A stretch of DNA of 64,000 nucleotides from Faecalibacterium sp. An122 (GTDB lineage: Bacteria > Bacillota > Clostridia > Oscillospirales > Ruminococcaceae), in the NCBI RefSeq assembly GCF_002160895.1, contig NZ_NFLL01000001.1:124001-188000 (forward strand), given 5' to 3'. The notes beneath the pieces are model-generated. The model did no database searches. It saw nothing but the letters and a program-made list of their open reading frames with translations, and was not told the origin of the DNA. Position numbers and translations under genes: made by a program. Below, one piece after another: positions 34,390 to 42,330 of the stretch (position 1 is its first letter; each line of letters opens with the position of its first letter).

Positions 34390-34534
34390 TTCCTCACATC
34401 CTTTCCTGTGTGTTCGCGAAAGCGACCATTCCCTTCCCGCCGTTTTCATGATAAAATCAGAAAAGGAAAACTTACATGGGAAAGGAACTTTCCGATTTTT
34501 TGAAAAAGTCGATGCGACGGAAGGGAGGCGGCTC

Positions 34535-35941
34535 ATGGACAGAAAAAGAAAACCCGGCATCTATCTTCTGACAGATGCCGGGGATGCCGTTGAATTGATC
34601 TTGGTTTGGCTGGACGGCCGGGAGACGCGCCTGCGGGGACAGTCACCCGCCGAGGAGCTGGTCTCCTTCGTGAACTTTGATTTCTCCGCCTATCGGGCCT
34701 CCGTGGAGCGTCTGTGGGAAGAGCACGACGTGTTTGAAGAGCGCCTTGAAGTGCCCTACGAGGACTATGTGGACTTCGCGCGGCAGGCGCTCCCCCTGGC
34801 GAAACAACTCTCGGAGATCGCGCCCGTGGCGTATTGGGACGTTCTGCGCCACCTGGGCCCCGCCACAAAGATGCTGTATGACGGCAAGCCCATCTTCCCA
34901 TCCCGGAAGGCTTTGGCTGTCCTCAACGCGCTGCGCCATCCATATTTTATCCAGAACCGGCTGAGAAACCTGTTTGAGATCGGCTTTGCAGACTTCGAGC
35001 GCGGGACTCAACAAGACCGTTTCCGCGTGCTGGAGGATACCTGGCCGGGCCTGATCGACCGGGCGTTCCCCATCCGCTTTTTGCCGGAGCCGTCCGGCGC
35101 TCCCGTGGGCACAGTCAGGGAATATGCCCTGGACGATCTGTATGAGCTCTGCCTGGCGGAGCTGTCTCTCTACTTTCAGCAGGATCGGCGGCGGGTCGCC
35201 CGCTGTGAGAACTGCTGGCGGTATTTTGTGCCCAGGACCGAGGCGGAGTCCCGGTATTGTTACGGGGAGATGGACGGGAAGCCCTGCAAGCAGGATGGGG
35301 CCAGGCGTATGCGCCGGTTCCGGGCGGATACGGACGAGGCGCTGGCGGCCTATGAGCGTCTGCGACGGCGACTGGAGGAACGGGCCAACCGGCTGGAGCT
35401 GGCGGATCCGGGAGGGGAAAACCACCTGATCCCCTTCGGCAGAACACAGTATGAGGCGTGGCTGGACGGAGCGCGGGAGGCAAAGAAAGCATATCAGGCG
35501 GGCGGTATCTCCGCCGAGGAATTCCTGCGGCGGATCGACGTGGACGGGGAACTGGACGGCTATCAAGCCGCGCGGGACACATTCCCCGCGCCCGGCCAGA
35601 CGCCCTGGCGGGACTACATCAAAAGAGATATGGACTTCGTTCCCGGCAAGCGGTTCACGGACATGCTGTACCTGGATTTGTCAGCGGATGCTCCCTCCTG
35701 GACCATGATCACCGCCGAGGAGCAGATCCGAAAGGCGCGGGGCGGACACGCCAGCCTCCACGACCGCTACGGCGTGGAGGACCCAGTGGACCCCAAGGTC
35801 CACGCCAAGGAGCTGGAAGCGATGTTTTCCCCTTGCGAGCCTGATCCACAGGTGGAGCTCATGAAACGTTTGATCGCTGAGACGGCCAAGATCTCCATGG
35901 AGACTGTGTGGCCGGAAGAAAACTCAAGTACGAACAACTGA
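34535..35941 (+). CDS. Zinc-ribbon mobile-element protein of unknown function
   Basis: A 468-residue protein; ATG 34535 has AAGGGAGG 6 bases upstream. It is mostly hydrophilic and helical. A Cys cluster (CENCWRYFVP ... RYCYGEMDGKPC, about 222-251) looks like a zinc ribbon. It resembles uncharacterised proteins found on Clostridia mobile elements (DUF6076 type, from memory). It is the only rightward gene of the element and is divergent from the RepA-like gene; GGAAAGGAACTTTCC at 34479-34493 in the shared region is a near-palindrome. Function unknown. Confidence 0.65.
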   Translation: MDRKRKPGIYLLTDAGDAVELILVWLDGRETRLRGQSPAEELVSFVNFDFSAYRASVERLWEEHDVFEERLEVPYEDYVDFARQALPLAKQLSEIAPVAYWDVLRHLGPATKMLYDGKPIFPSRKALAVLNALRHPYFIQNRLRNLFEIGFADFERGTQQDRFRVLEDTWPGLIDRAFPIRFLPEPSGAPVGTVREYALDDLYELCLAELSLYFQQDRRRVARCENCWRYFVPRTEAESRYCYGEMDGKPCKQDGARRMRRFRADTDEALAAYERLRRRLEERANRLELADPGGENHLIPFGRTQYEAWLDGAREAKKAYQAGGISAEEFLRRIDVDGELDGYQAARDTFPAPGQTPWRDYIKRDMDFVPGKRFTDMLYLDLSADAPSWTMITAEEQIRKARGGHASLHDRYGVEDPVDPKVHAKELEAMFSPCEPDPQVELMKRLIAETAKISMETVWPEENSSTNN

Positions 35942-35995
35942 CACTTGCTACCATTTTAGTGCGTTGTCAACGAATTGAACGAAGCTATTAGAATA

Positions 35996-36033
35996 ATCGC
36001 CTGGGACGGAATCTTTCTCCAGTCCCAGGCGAT
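35996..36033. terminator. Hairpin between convergent operons
   Basis: ATCGCCTGGGAC pairs perfectly with GTCCCAGGCGAT (12 bp). The T tract is weak on both strands. It probably separates the zinc-ribbon gene from the cargo operon; the rest of 35942-36193 shows nothing. Confidence 0.5.
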
Positions 36034-36193
36034 CATTCACATAGTGTTCCTGTTTACAGAGCAAACTTTGTAGAGGAACAGTTGGAGGTACATAGCAACA
36101 ATACAACGGGAATTTGGTTTTCCAATAGTGTTTGGCTCACTTTTTCAGCAAGCCAAACGCTCCGTGGTATTTCCCGTCAGAAAATGCGTCAGT

Positions 36194-37354
36194 CTACATT
36201 TTCGGTATGTAAGTCGCAGTATTATACTTAGCGTCCCAAAGGGCCAACTCCGGTGTTTCCGGTTCTGGCTCTGGTACCGGCATTCCCGCTACGTGGATCA
36301 AAGGCGGAAACTGCTTCCCATAGGAGGGAGGCACACCCTGGCACAGGTCATCCGCCAACTCCAGGACCACAGATTTTAATTCCAGATGCTCAAGGTATTT
36401 GGGCGGGATGCCCGCAAGGCCCAGCCGTGCTCCCAGCAGGTTCCCTGTCACCGCTCCGGTGGAATCGCTGTCCCCGTCGTGATTCACCGCCGCGGCCATA
36501 GCCCGGTCGAAGTCATTTTCATGCTTCACAGCACAATAAACGGCAATGGCCAGCGTCTCCTCCGCCACCCAGCCCTCACCCAATTCCCGGATCGCATCGG
36601 TGCCCTCCACGTCCTTCTCGGACAGGCGAACGGCTTCATTTACCAGATCGATCAGTTCCGGGAGATGCGGGGTACCGGCAAACTGCCGGGCCGCCCAATC
36701 CATACCGTTTTGCACTGCCTCCAGAACAGAATCCGTCTCCCCGTGAACCAGGGCACTGATGCTGTAGCCCAGAACTCCGGCGGGGATGTATCCCAGTTCG
36801 TGTCCGTGGGTGAGCGCGGCCAACTGGGCGGCCAACCGTCCGGCGCCGTCCGGCTTCGCCAGCCAGAGCCCAGCCGGCGCCACCCGCATGATGCCGCCGC
36901 AGCCTTTGCTCCGATTGATGGGCCGTTCCATCGTCCCCTTGGCTCCCTGGGCAATCGCATCCAGGCAGGTATTGCCCGGAGCCCGGCGCTGATACAGCTC
37001 CGGGACGTTCATGATCCAAGCGGTGTGATCGTGCGCTCCCGGGCAAAAGGGCTCCCGCTGGGTTTTCAGCCAGTCCCGATAACAGGCGGCCACCGTGCCT
37101 GCAACAGAGCCGCCGCCCGGTGCGCCGATCCGCCGACGGGTCTCTGAGAATAACAGACCGTTGGCGGTGAAAAGGGTCATCTGGGTATCATCAGAGATCT
37201 GGGCCACGCCGTTTTGCAGGGTATAGCTTGTGATACCGGCGGGCCCATACCGCTCCCGAATATCTGTCAAAGAGAGGAACTCTACCGGATAGCCCAGGGC
37301 GTCCCCCGCCGCGCCACCCAGCAGACAGCCGCGGTATCGATCCAAGTGTTTCAT
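36194..37354 (-). CDS. ADP-ribosylglycohydrolase family protein
   Basis: A 386-residue protein of the ARH/DraG family, which removes ADP-ribose from proteins or related molecules using two Mg ions. Metal-site motifs are present: GAAGDALGYPVEF (about 14-26), ISDDTQMTLFTANGL (about 53-67) and the C-terminal VNHDGDSDSTGAVTGNLLGA (about 288-307). ATG 37354 follows GGAGG and overlaps the stop of the upstream metallo-hydrolase gene as ATGA. It is the last gene of the cargo operon. The substrate is unknown. Confidence 0.9.
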   Translation of the reverse strand: MKHLDRYRGCLLGGAAGDALGYPVEFLSLTDIRERYGPAGITSYTLQNGVAQISDDTQMTLFTANGLLFSETRRRIGAPGGGSVAGTVAACYRDWLKTQREPFCPGAHDHTAWIMNVPELYQRRAPGNTCLDAIAQGAKGTMERPINRSKGCGGIMRVAPAGLWLAKPDGAGRLAAQLAALTHGHELGYIPAGVLGYSISALVHGETDSVLEAVQNGMDWAARQFAGTPHLPELIDLVNEAVRLSEKDVEGTDAIRELGEGWVAEETLAIAVYCAVKHENDFDRAMAAAVNHDGDSDSTGAVTGNLLGARLGLAGIPPKYLEHLELKSVVLELADDLCQGVPPSYGKQFPPLIHVAGMPVPEPEPETPELALWDAKYNTATYIPKM

Positions 37355-38526
37355 GTGGTATCCTCCTTCTCAAACCAGTCCGGACAAAGGGTGTGAACGG
37401 CAATGATTTCCTTTGGATGAACCTGATCCAGCAGCTGCCAGATCTCTTCCGGCGCAGCGTGACCGCTGCTGTGGAGCGTCACCTCTTTGATCCCCATTTC
37501 CCCACACCAGGACAGGAACTCGGACATCTCCGGCCTCTCCCGATAGCCGCTCCACAGGGAATAAAACAGTACACTGCCCGCAAGGGGGAGGCGCTGCCCC
37601 AGCTTTTCCATCCATTTCCACATGGAGGGCCGGATACAGATCACGCTGTCTGCCGGGATGTGGGTACGGCTGATCCTGGCGCTTCCATAGCTGCAAAACC
37701 GCTGATAGCGTGTGCTCTCCGCCGATACGCTGGATGGCAGAAATACCCGCACATCAGAAAAACGGCCCGGCTGGGGGATGCTGGGCCCGGCGGCGGCAGC
37801 CACTTCCGCCTGATACAGATCCTCCAGAAAGATGCGGCTACTCCGCTTGGCCGCCCGATAAAAGGTCACCAGACGATCCAGATTCGTGGCGGCCTGCAAG
37901 ACAAAGGCCGGCCCTCGGCATTGCTTCATCAGAGCCGCAGCTCGATCCTCCAGCTCCTTTTCGCTCCAGACCTCCTGACCTTGGCGGGAGAGATTGGTTC
38001 CCTCACATACCAGAAAATCCACCCGCTTCGGCAGCTGCCGCAAAAGAGAGGGAAAGGACTTGCGCCCGTGGCCCCGGAAGTCCCCGGTGTACAGCAGGGA
38101 CTTCCCGCCGCCCTCCACGTGGAGCATGTAGCTGTCAAAGGCGGAGTGGTCGCACAGGTAAGGCGTAACGGTCAGCGCACCCACCCGGATGGGCTTCCCG
38201 TGTTCCAGAAATCCGGCCGGATTCAGCGTTTTTCGGCCCAAGTAGTCATTGGCCGCCCGCAGTACCTCCCAGGCCCGGCGGCCCAGGTAGAGGGGGATGT
38301 CTGGGTGGGCCTGCTCCGCCAGGCCCATGTGATCCCGGTGGGTGTGGGTAAGAAAGACCGCGTCGCAGCCGCCGCTTTCCGTCAGCCAGGCGGCCTGGGG
38401 CGGGATGGCCGCATCCCCCTCCAGCGTCTCCCCGGCGTCCAGCAGGATCTTCGTGCCGCCGCAGGTCACCTGGATCAGATTTCCGCCGATCTGGTTCAAG
38501 CCGCGCAGGACTTCCAGGGTCATCAT
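37351..38526 (-). CDS. MBL-fold metallo-hydrolase, beta-CASP / RNase J-like
   Basis: A 391-residue metallo-beta-lactamase-fold enzyme. The zinc motif is FLTHTHRDHMG (about 58-68), followed by CDHSAFDSYM and LLYTGDFRGHGRKSF. The C-terminal LHSSGHAAPEEIWQLLDQVH and IAVHT match the last zinc ligands of beta-CASP nucleases such as RNase J and CPSF-73. A nuclease role is therefore likely but not proven. ATG 38526 overlaps the preceding stop in ATGATGA, and its own stop overlaps the ARH start, so translation is coupled on both sides. Confidence 0.85.
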   Translation of the reverse strand: MMTLEVLRGLNQIGGNLIQVTCGGTKILLDAGETLEGDAAIPPQAAWLTESGGCDAVFLTHTHRDHMGLAEQAHPDIPLYLGRRAWEVLRAANDYLGRKTLNPAGFLEHGKPIRVGALTVTPYLCDHSAFDSYMLHVEGGGKSLLYTGDFRGHGRKSFPSLLRQLPKRVDFLVCEGTNLSRQGQEVWSEKELEDRAAALMKQCRGPAFVLQAATNLDRLVTFYRAAKRSSRIFLEDLYQAEVAAAAGPSIPQPGRFSDVRVFLPSSVSAESTRYQRFCSYGSARISRTHIPADSVICIRPSMWKWMEKLGQRLPLAGSVLFYSLWSGYRERPEMSEFLSWCGEMGIKEVTLHSSGHAAPEEIWQLLDQVHPKEIIAVHTLCPDWFEKEDTT

Positions 38527-39560
38527 ATGTGCCCCGAAATACAGGGGCAGTTGTCCTGCCTGAGTACATAGCGAAGATCATAATACCGGATCGAGGAATG
38601 CCCTGTATTCATCAACTCTATCACGTCCGGTGTGATGAGAGGGTGAAGCTCGTCTGTCAGCATAGCGGCATGGATGGTTGTAAACCGGCCATTGCAATAA
38701 CCGTCGTATAGGCTGTTATAACCCCGCAAGATGCCGGTATCCGTGATTTTTCGTCCCTTTTGATCTTCCGCAGGCATAGGCTGTATCGTATTCCGGGGCA
38801 CATACAAATCGTACATATAATTGGCGTAGAACATCAGCTCTGTCAGAATTCCCACCATACGGTTACGGGCTTTCAACTCATAAATTGCAATACCATCCGC
38901 TGTAAGACCCCACAGGTCAATGGCGGATTTTCCATAGGTGAATACACTGTTCTCTTGGCGCTTCTCTCCCTCGAAAAGTCCTACAGGGAGCTGATGGTAA
39001 ATCGAGTCTTTTTCAAGCAAAATACCGCTCTGCGCAGAAAGGCTGGTCAGCTTCTCCTTTCCATATTTACACTCCGCAAATGCCGTTTCTACTTGGTATT
39101 CCAGGGAGGTGCCGGCCTTGGGTTTTTTAGTGGGGTAGTTGTTGCAGAATTTTCTTCCGCATAGCCACACCCGGAACGCATTTACGCAGGCTTTCAAGGG
39201 ATCTGACAGAGAAAACCAGCCGCTGTACTGCTCTGAGAATTTCATGGCCCGATACAGGAAACGGCCATAATGGCCGTGGTAAGGCGGCGCAAGAGGAAAA
39301 GCGTCCTCTGCCGCACCCAGTTGAACACAAAAACCGCAGTGGGTATGGATTAACAGTGCCCACGCCTCAAAAGCCGCAGATCCCTCCTGCATATTGAGAT
39401 GATCTTTAGGCGCTTTCCCAATGGCGCTGGCATTCAGGACAAGTTTTACAGCGTCCTCCGCATCTCCGGGCAGGAAGGAGATCCCCGTGGTAAGCCTTGC
39501 GCCATGAGAGACTTCGTTGAAGCTGGCAGTGATCCTTTTTCTGATTTGTCCTTCTGTCAT
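38523..39560 (-). CDS. Putative PD-(D/E)XK nuclease-like protein
   Basis: A 345-residue protein without a family I know. ATG 39560 follows AGAGGAA. Residues 150-245 have the layout of a PD-(D/E)XK nuclease: Glu154 in SLEYQVETAF, Asp215 in KSAIDLWGL, and Glu228-x-Lys230 in IYELKARN, followed by an amphipathic helix (GILTELMFYANYMYDLY). The N-terminal 150 residues have a Cys/His-rich patch (HTHCGFCVQLG). The G+C content looks lower than in the mobilization genes. It lies between a small Cys protein and the beta-CASP-like gene. Confidence 0.7.
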   Translation of the reverse strand: MTEGQIRKRITASFNEVSHGARLTTGISFLPGDAEDAVKLVLNASAIGKAPKDHLNMQEGSAAFEAWALLIHTHCGFCVQLGAAEDAFPLAPPYHGHYGRFLYRAMKFSEQYSGWFSLSDPLKACVNAFRVWLCGRKFCNNYPTKKPKAGTSLEYQVETAFAECKYGKEKLTSLSAQSGILLEKDSIYHQLPVGLFEGEKRQENSVFTYGKSAIDLWGLTADGIAIYELKARNRMVGILTELMFYANYMYDLYVPRNTIQPMPAEDQKGRKITDTGILRGYNSLYDGYCNGRFTTIHAAMLTDELHPLITPDVIELMNTGHSSIRYYDLRYVLRQDNCPCISGHI

Positions 39561-39576
39561 ATCGGCATTCCTCTCT

Positions 39577-39777
39577 CTATTTTCCCGTCCAATGCGTATA
39601 CTGCGGACAGTGCCCAGTAAAATTTCCCGGCATGGCCTGTCCGTTTTTCAAAGCCTTTGGACTCCGGCAGACACCGCTTCCCACATAGGCCACGCTCTGC
39701 CCCTGGGCCCTCCGGGAGCCTCCCCAAAAGGCGCAGGTAGCACACTGGCGGCTTTGGGTTGAGGTAAGAATCGCCAT
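39577..39777 (-). CDS. Small four-cysteine protein
   Basis: A 66-residue protein. ATG 39777 lies 5 bases after GGAGGG and one base after the preceding stop codon. The Cys residues in QCATCAFWGG, GVCRSP and GHCPQY (12, 15, 37, 57) suit a single zinc-binding unit. It has no recognised family. It is the second gene of the cargo operon and may be a nucleic-acid-binding or regulatory partner of the larger proteins. Confidence 0.65.
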   Translation of the reverse strand: MAILTSTQSRQCATCAFWGGSRRAQGQSVAYVGSGVCRSPKALKNGQAMPGNFTGHCPQYTHWTGK

Positions 39778-39778
39778 A

Positions 39779-40204
39779 CTATCCCTCCAATTTTACCGAC
39801 TGAACCGGATTTTGGAAACAGGTAGCTGTCCGCACAAAAAACCGTTGATTCAGAGAAATGGACACGCTCTCCTGATCCCGGTAGCCCAGGACGAACTTGA
39901 ACACCATCCCCCAGAAGGCGCCGATGGCCTTTTTCACAAATGGCTCCAGGGCTGCGTCCTCTCGGCCGGTCATGCGGATGAAGTCTTGCGCGTAGTATAG
40001 CAGAAAAGTTTTGACCGGCGGGATGCGCAGCAGGTCATTGCAGAAGATGATGTGGGAAAGCAGTTCCCGATTCCGCACTGCCTCCATACACTTGTCCCAG
40101 TAGGGGCGGTAGTCTGGGGACTCCTGGAATTCTTTGAAATGGCGGTAACAGTCGGAGAACCGGGCCTCCACCTGCTCCGCAATCATGCAAACAGAAAAAG
40201 CCAT
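39779..40204 (-). CDS. First cargo-operon protein, unknown
   Basis: A 141-residue, mostly helical protein starting MAFSVCMIAEQVEARFSDCY; the ATG at 40216 (145 residues) is the alternative and neither has a strong ribosome site. The sequence RNRELLSHIIFCNDLLRIPP and the region around DFIRMTGREDAALEPFVKKA suggest a compact helical domain. No motif recognised. A consensus promoter (40236-40264) precedes it, making this the lead gene of the five-gene cargo operon. Confidence 0.65.
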   Translation of the reverse strand: MAFSVCMIAEQVEARFSDCYRHFKEFQESPDYRPYWDKCMEAVRNRELLSHIIFCNDLLRIPPVKTFLLYYAQDFIRMTGREDAALEPFVKKAIGAFWGMVFKFVLGYRDQESVSISLNQRFFVRTATCFQNPVQSVKLEG

Positions 40205-40235
40205 ATATACACCCATCAAATTAACTGATGTATAA

Positions 40236-40264
40236 ATTATAATTGAAAAGCAAGATCCAGTCAA
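40236..40264 (-). promoter_or_regulatory. Cargo operon promoter
   Basis: TTGACT, a 17-base spacer and TATAAT on the minus strand. Between it and the start codon lies a broken inverted repeat (TATACATCA ... TGATGGGTGTATA) that could be an operator. Confidence 0.75.
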
Positions 40265-40342
40265 GAGTAATTTGCGGGCGTTCTACCATGAGCCTGTACA
40301 CTTCACTTGGCAAATACGCTAATGGCCACAAGGCGAAAGAAG

Positions 40343-40386
40343 GCCCCAAGTCTGACCGGCAATACCGGCCCGACCTGGGGTTTTTG
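40343..40386 (+). terminator. Terminator-like hairpin near the right end
   Basis: A CCCC...GGGG stem with an inner CCGG/CCGG pair, followed by TTTTT. No convincing gene precedes it on the plus strand. The stretch 40265-40714 is AT-rich and holds no gene I can support. Confidence 0.6.
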
Positions 40387-40643
40387 TCAGGGCTCCGTGT
40401 GGTTGATTTTGGTGTATGTGTTATTATAAATTGGCGGGGAATGCACCGAAAAGTTCTGAATGTCAGACGATGGAAGGAAGTTCTTGTGAGAACAATTTGA
40501 TATTATCAAGCACATCAATCTGAAGCAAGAAAGAATTATGAAATAAAATGGAAGATGGTGTTGCAATGCAATTGTGTGATTACTTGTATAAGCATTTTAG
40601 ATTACTTTTATTTGTACAAGAAGATGATGCCCTTTGATGTATT

Positions 40644-40683
40644 AAGAGTGATTTTGTGGAATCTGTTCCACAAAATCACTCTT
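40644..40683. repeat. Perfect 18-bp inverted repeat
   Basis: AAGAGTGATTTTGTGGAA (40644-40661) and its exact complement (40666-40683) around TCTG, with no T tract after either arm. It lies about 30 bp inside the right end of the element. Confidence 0.7.
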
Positions 40684-40700
40684 CCCCCCATACACGGCAT

Positions 40701-40739
40701 TAAGCCCCATAGGTTCACATTGTGTACCTATGGGGCTTA
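40701..40739. repeat. 14-bp perfect inverted repeat in the right end
   Basis: TAAGCCCCATAGGT (40701-40714) and its complement (40726-40739) around 11 bases; the hairpin includes half of the terminal repeat. Confidence 0.65.
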
Positions 40740-40763
40740 CCCCTTCGGTTTTGCGAGGTTTTT
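40715..40763 (-). repeat. Right end of the mobile element
   Basis: Reverse complement of the left end: AAAAACCTCGCAAAACC, 14 bases, CATAGGTACACAATGTGA read on the minus strand. It stops two bases from the CCA of the tRNA-Ser gene. Confidence 0.75.
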
Positions 40764-40764
40764 C

Positions 40765-40855
40765 TGGCGGAAAGATGGGGATTCGAACCCCAGAACGCTT
40801 TTACACGTTACACGATTTCCAGTCGTGCGCCTTAGACCAACTCAGCCATCTTTCC
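40765..40855 (-). tRNA. tRNA-Ser (GGA)
   Basis: 91 nt including an encoded CCA. The acceptor pairs GGAAAG with CTTTCC, the anticodon loop CTGGAAA reads GGA, a long variable arm typical of tRNA-Ser is present, and the T-loop is GGTTCGAATCC. Its 3' end touches the mobile element. Confidence 0.95.
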
Positions 40856-40910
40856 ACATATTCTTTTGTGTTTGCCGCTCTGTGTTTCCGTGTCTCCCGA
40901 GCGCTCCACT

Positions 40911-40939
40911 ATAATACCTGAATTGACGGGATTTGTCAA
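40911..40939 (-). promoter_or_regulatory. tRNA-Ser promoter
   Basis: TTGACA, 17 bases, TATTAT on the minus strand. Confidence 0.8.
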
Positions 40940-40974
40940 GGGTTTTTTGAAAAAAATTTGGGCCCTTTTTTATC

Positions 40975-41003
40975 TTGACGTTGCAGGCCGTCGGGCGTAT
41001 CAT
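40975..41003 (+). promoter_or_regulatory. Promoter of the FMN-dehydrogenase gene
   Basis: TTGACG, 17 bases, TATCAT; the start codon is 60 bases downstream. Confidence 0.75.
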
Positions 41004-41063
41004 GGAGCCAGAGACAAGAGGGGCGTTTTTGCCGCCCCGAATGGCAATAAAGGAGGATGTTCC

Positions 41064-42089
41064 ATGACGTATACGGATGTTCTGAACCAGGCCCGGCAGT
41101 GCCTGGGCGAAACCTGCAAAGCCTGCCCCATCTGCAATGGCGTGGCCTGCAGAAACCGCATTCCCGGCCCGGGAGCCAAAGGGGTAGGGGATACGGCCAT
41201 TCGCAATTATGAAAAGTGGGCGGATATCCGGCTGAATATGGATACGCTCTGCCCGGGCGGCGGGCAGGATACCACCTGTGAGTTGTTTGGCCGGACGTTC
41301 CGCTATCCCTTCTTTGCGGGGCCGGTGGGTGCAGTGAACCTCCACTACTCTAAGGCCTACAACGATATGACCTATAATGATGTGCTGGTCCGTGCCTGCG
41401 CCGCCAACGGGATTGCGGCCTTTACCGGCGACGGCACCGACCCCAACGTGATGGAGATGGCCACCCGCGCCATCGGCGCGGCGGACGGCTGTGGCGTGCC
41501 TACCATCAAGCCCTGGGACATCGACACCATCCGTACCAAGATGGATCTGGCCCGCGCCAGCAATTGCTTTGCGGTGGCGATGGATGTGGACGCCGCCGGC
41601 CTGCCCTTCCTGAAGAACCGCAATCCGCCGGCCGGCAGCAAGAGCGTGGCCGAGCTGCGGGAGATTGTGGGAATCCTCAACCGTCCCTTTATCGTCAAGG
41701 GCGTTATGACCGTCAAGGGCGCCCTCAAGGCCCAGGAGGCCGGCGCAGCAGCCATCGTGGTGTCCAACCACGGCGGCCGTGTGCTGGATCAATGCCCCGC
41801 TACGGCAGAGGTCCTGCCCGAAATCGTGGCCGCGCTCCATGGCAGCAATACGGCCGTTCTGGTAGATGGCGGCATCCGCACCGGCACCGATGTCTTTAAG
41901 GCTCTGGCTCTGGGCGCCAAGGGCGTCCTGATCGCCCGTCCCTTTGTGACCGCAGTCTATGGCGGCGGCGAGGAGGGCGTCCGCCTCTACATCGAGAAGA
42001 TCGCCGGCGAGCTGGCCGACGCCATGCAGATGTGCGGTGCCCACACGCCGGCCGAAATCACCCCCGACATGGTCCGTATCTGCAAATAA
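41064..42089 (+). CDS. FMN-dependent alpha-hydroxy-acid dehydrogenase family protein
   Basis: A 341-residue TIM-barrel flavoprotein. ATG 41064 follows AAGGAGGATGTTCC. The C-terminal half shows the family FMN site: IVKGVMTVKGALKAQEAGA (Lys near 213), VVSNHGGRVLDQ (about 232-243) and VDGGIRTGTDVFKALALGAK (about 271-290). The Cys-rich N-terminus (CLGETCKACPICNGVACRNR) is unusual for lactate oxidases and may bind a metal or cluster. The substrate is uncertain: family members oxidise lactate, glycolate or similar acids, or act as isopentenyl isomerase. Single-gene transcript. Confidence 0.85.
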   Translation: MTYTDVLNQARQCLGETCKACPICNGVACRNRIPGPGAKGVGDTAIRNYEKWADIRLNMDTLCPGGGQDTTCELFGRTFRYPFFAGPVGAVNLHYSKAYNDMTYNDVLVRACAANGIAAFTGDGTDPNVMEMATRAIGAADGCGVPTIKPWDIDTIRTKMDLARASNCFAVAMDVDAAGLPFLKNRNPPAGSKSVAELREIVGILNRPFIVKGVMTVKGALKAQEAGAAAIVVSNHGGRVLDQCPATAEVLPEIVAALHGSNTAVLVDGGIRTGTDVFKALALGAKGVLIARPFVTAVYGGGEEGVRLYIEKIAGELADAMQMCGAHTPAEITPDMVRICK

Positions 42090-42104
42090 GTTTTCAGATC
42101 GACT

Positions 42105-42152
42105 GTCTTTCAAGGCCGCTGCATGGTCCCGGACCCTGCGGCGGTCTTTTTG
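42105..42152 (+). terminator. Probable terminator
   Basis: AAGGCCGC pairs imperfectly with GCGGCGGTCTT around an inner GGTCCCGGACC hairpin, then TTTTT. Confidence 0.55.
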
Positions 42153-42189
42153 TATCCTTTGTTCTGAGCGAGAAGTTTAAAAGGGCTTG

Positions 42190-42218
42190 TTGCAGAGGAC
42201 AGGCTCTCTCTTTATAAT
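42190..42218 (+). promoter_or_regulatory. Promoter of the P-loop kinase gene
   Basis: TTGCAG, 17 bases, TATAAT. A leader of about 105 nt follows. Confidence 0.75.
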
Positions 42219-42330
42219 GGAATCGGAACATGTCGGAGGCAGCCGGCGGAAAGCCAATGTGGACCAAACAAAGCGACAGCCCCCGCCCTGGACGGCACAC
42301 AGGGAACAGAGGCAGAGGGAGACGAAACAG

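Larger units (their letters stand above)
29341..40763. mobile_element. Integrative mobilizable element, serine-recombinase type
   Basis: About 11.4 kb bounded by matching inverted ends (29341-29389 and 40715-40763). It holds a large serine recombinase at the left end, mobilization genes (small protein, relaxase with nested gene, MobC), a RepA-like ATPase, a divergent zinc-ribbon protein and a five-gene cargo operon. The right end abuts the CCA end of a tRNA-Ser gene; the left flank is the end of the decayed sugar locus. No type IV secretion genes are present, so transfer would need a helper. The exact crossover bases could not be fixed. Confidence 0.8.

Noticed and set aside
40243-40500. 85-codon plus-strand frame at the right end of the mobile element
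   Set aside because: It runs through a strong terminator hairpin (40343-40386), has no ribosome site and shows no recognisable sequence.
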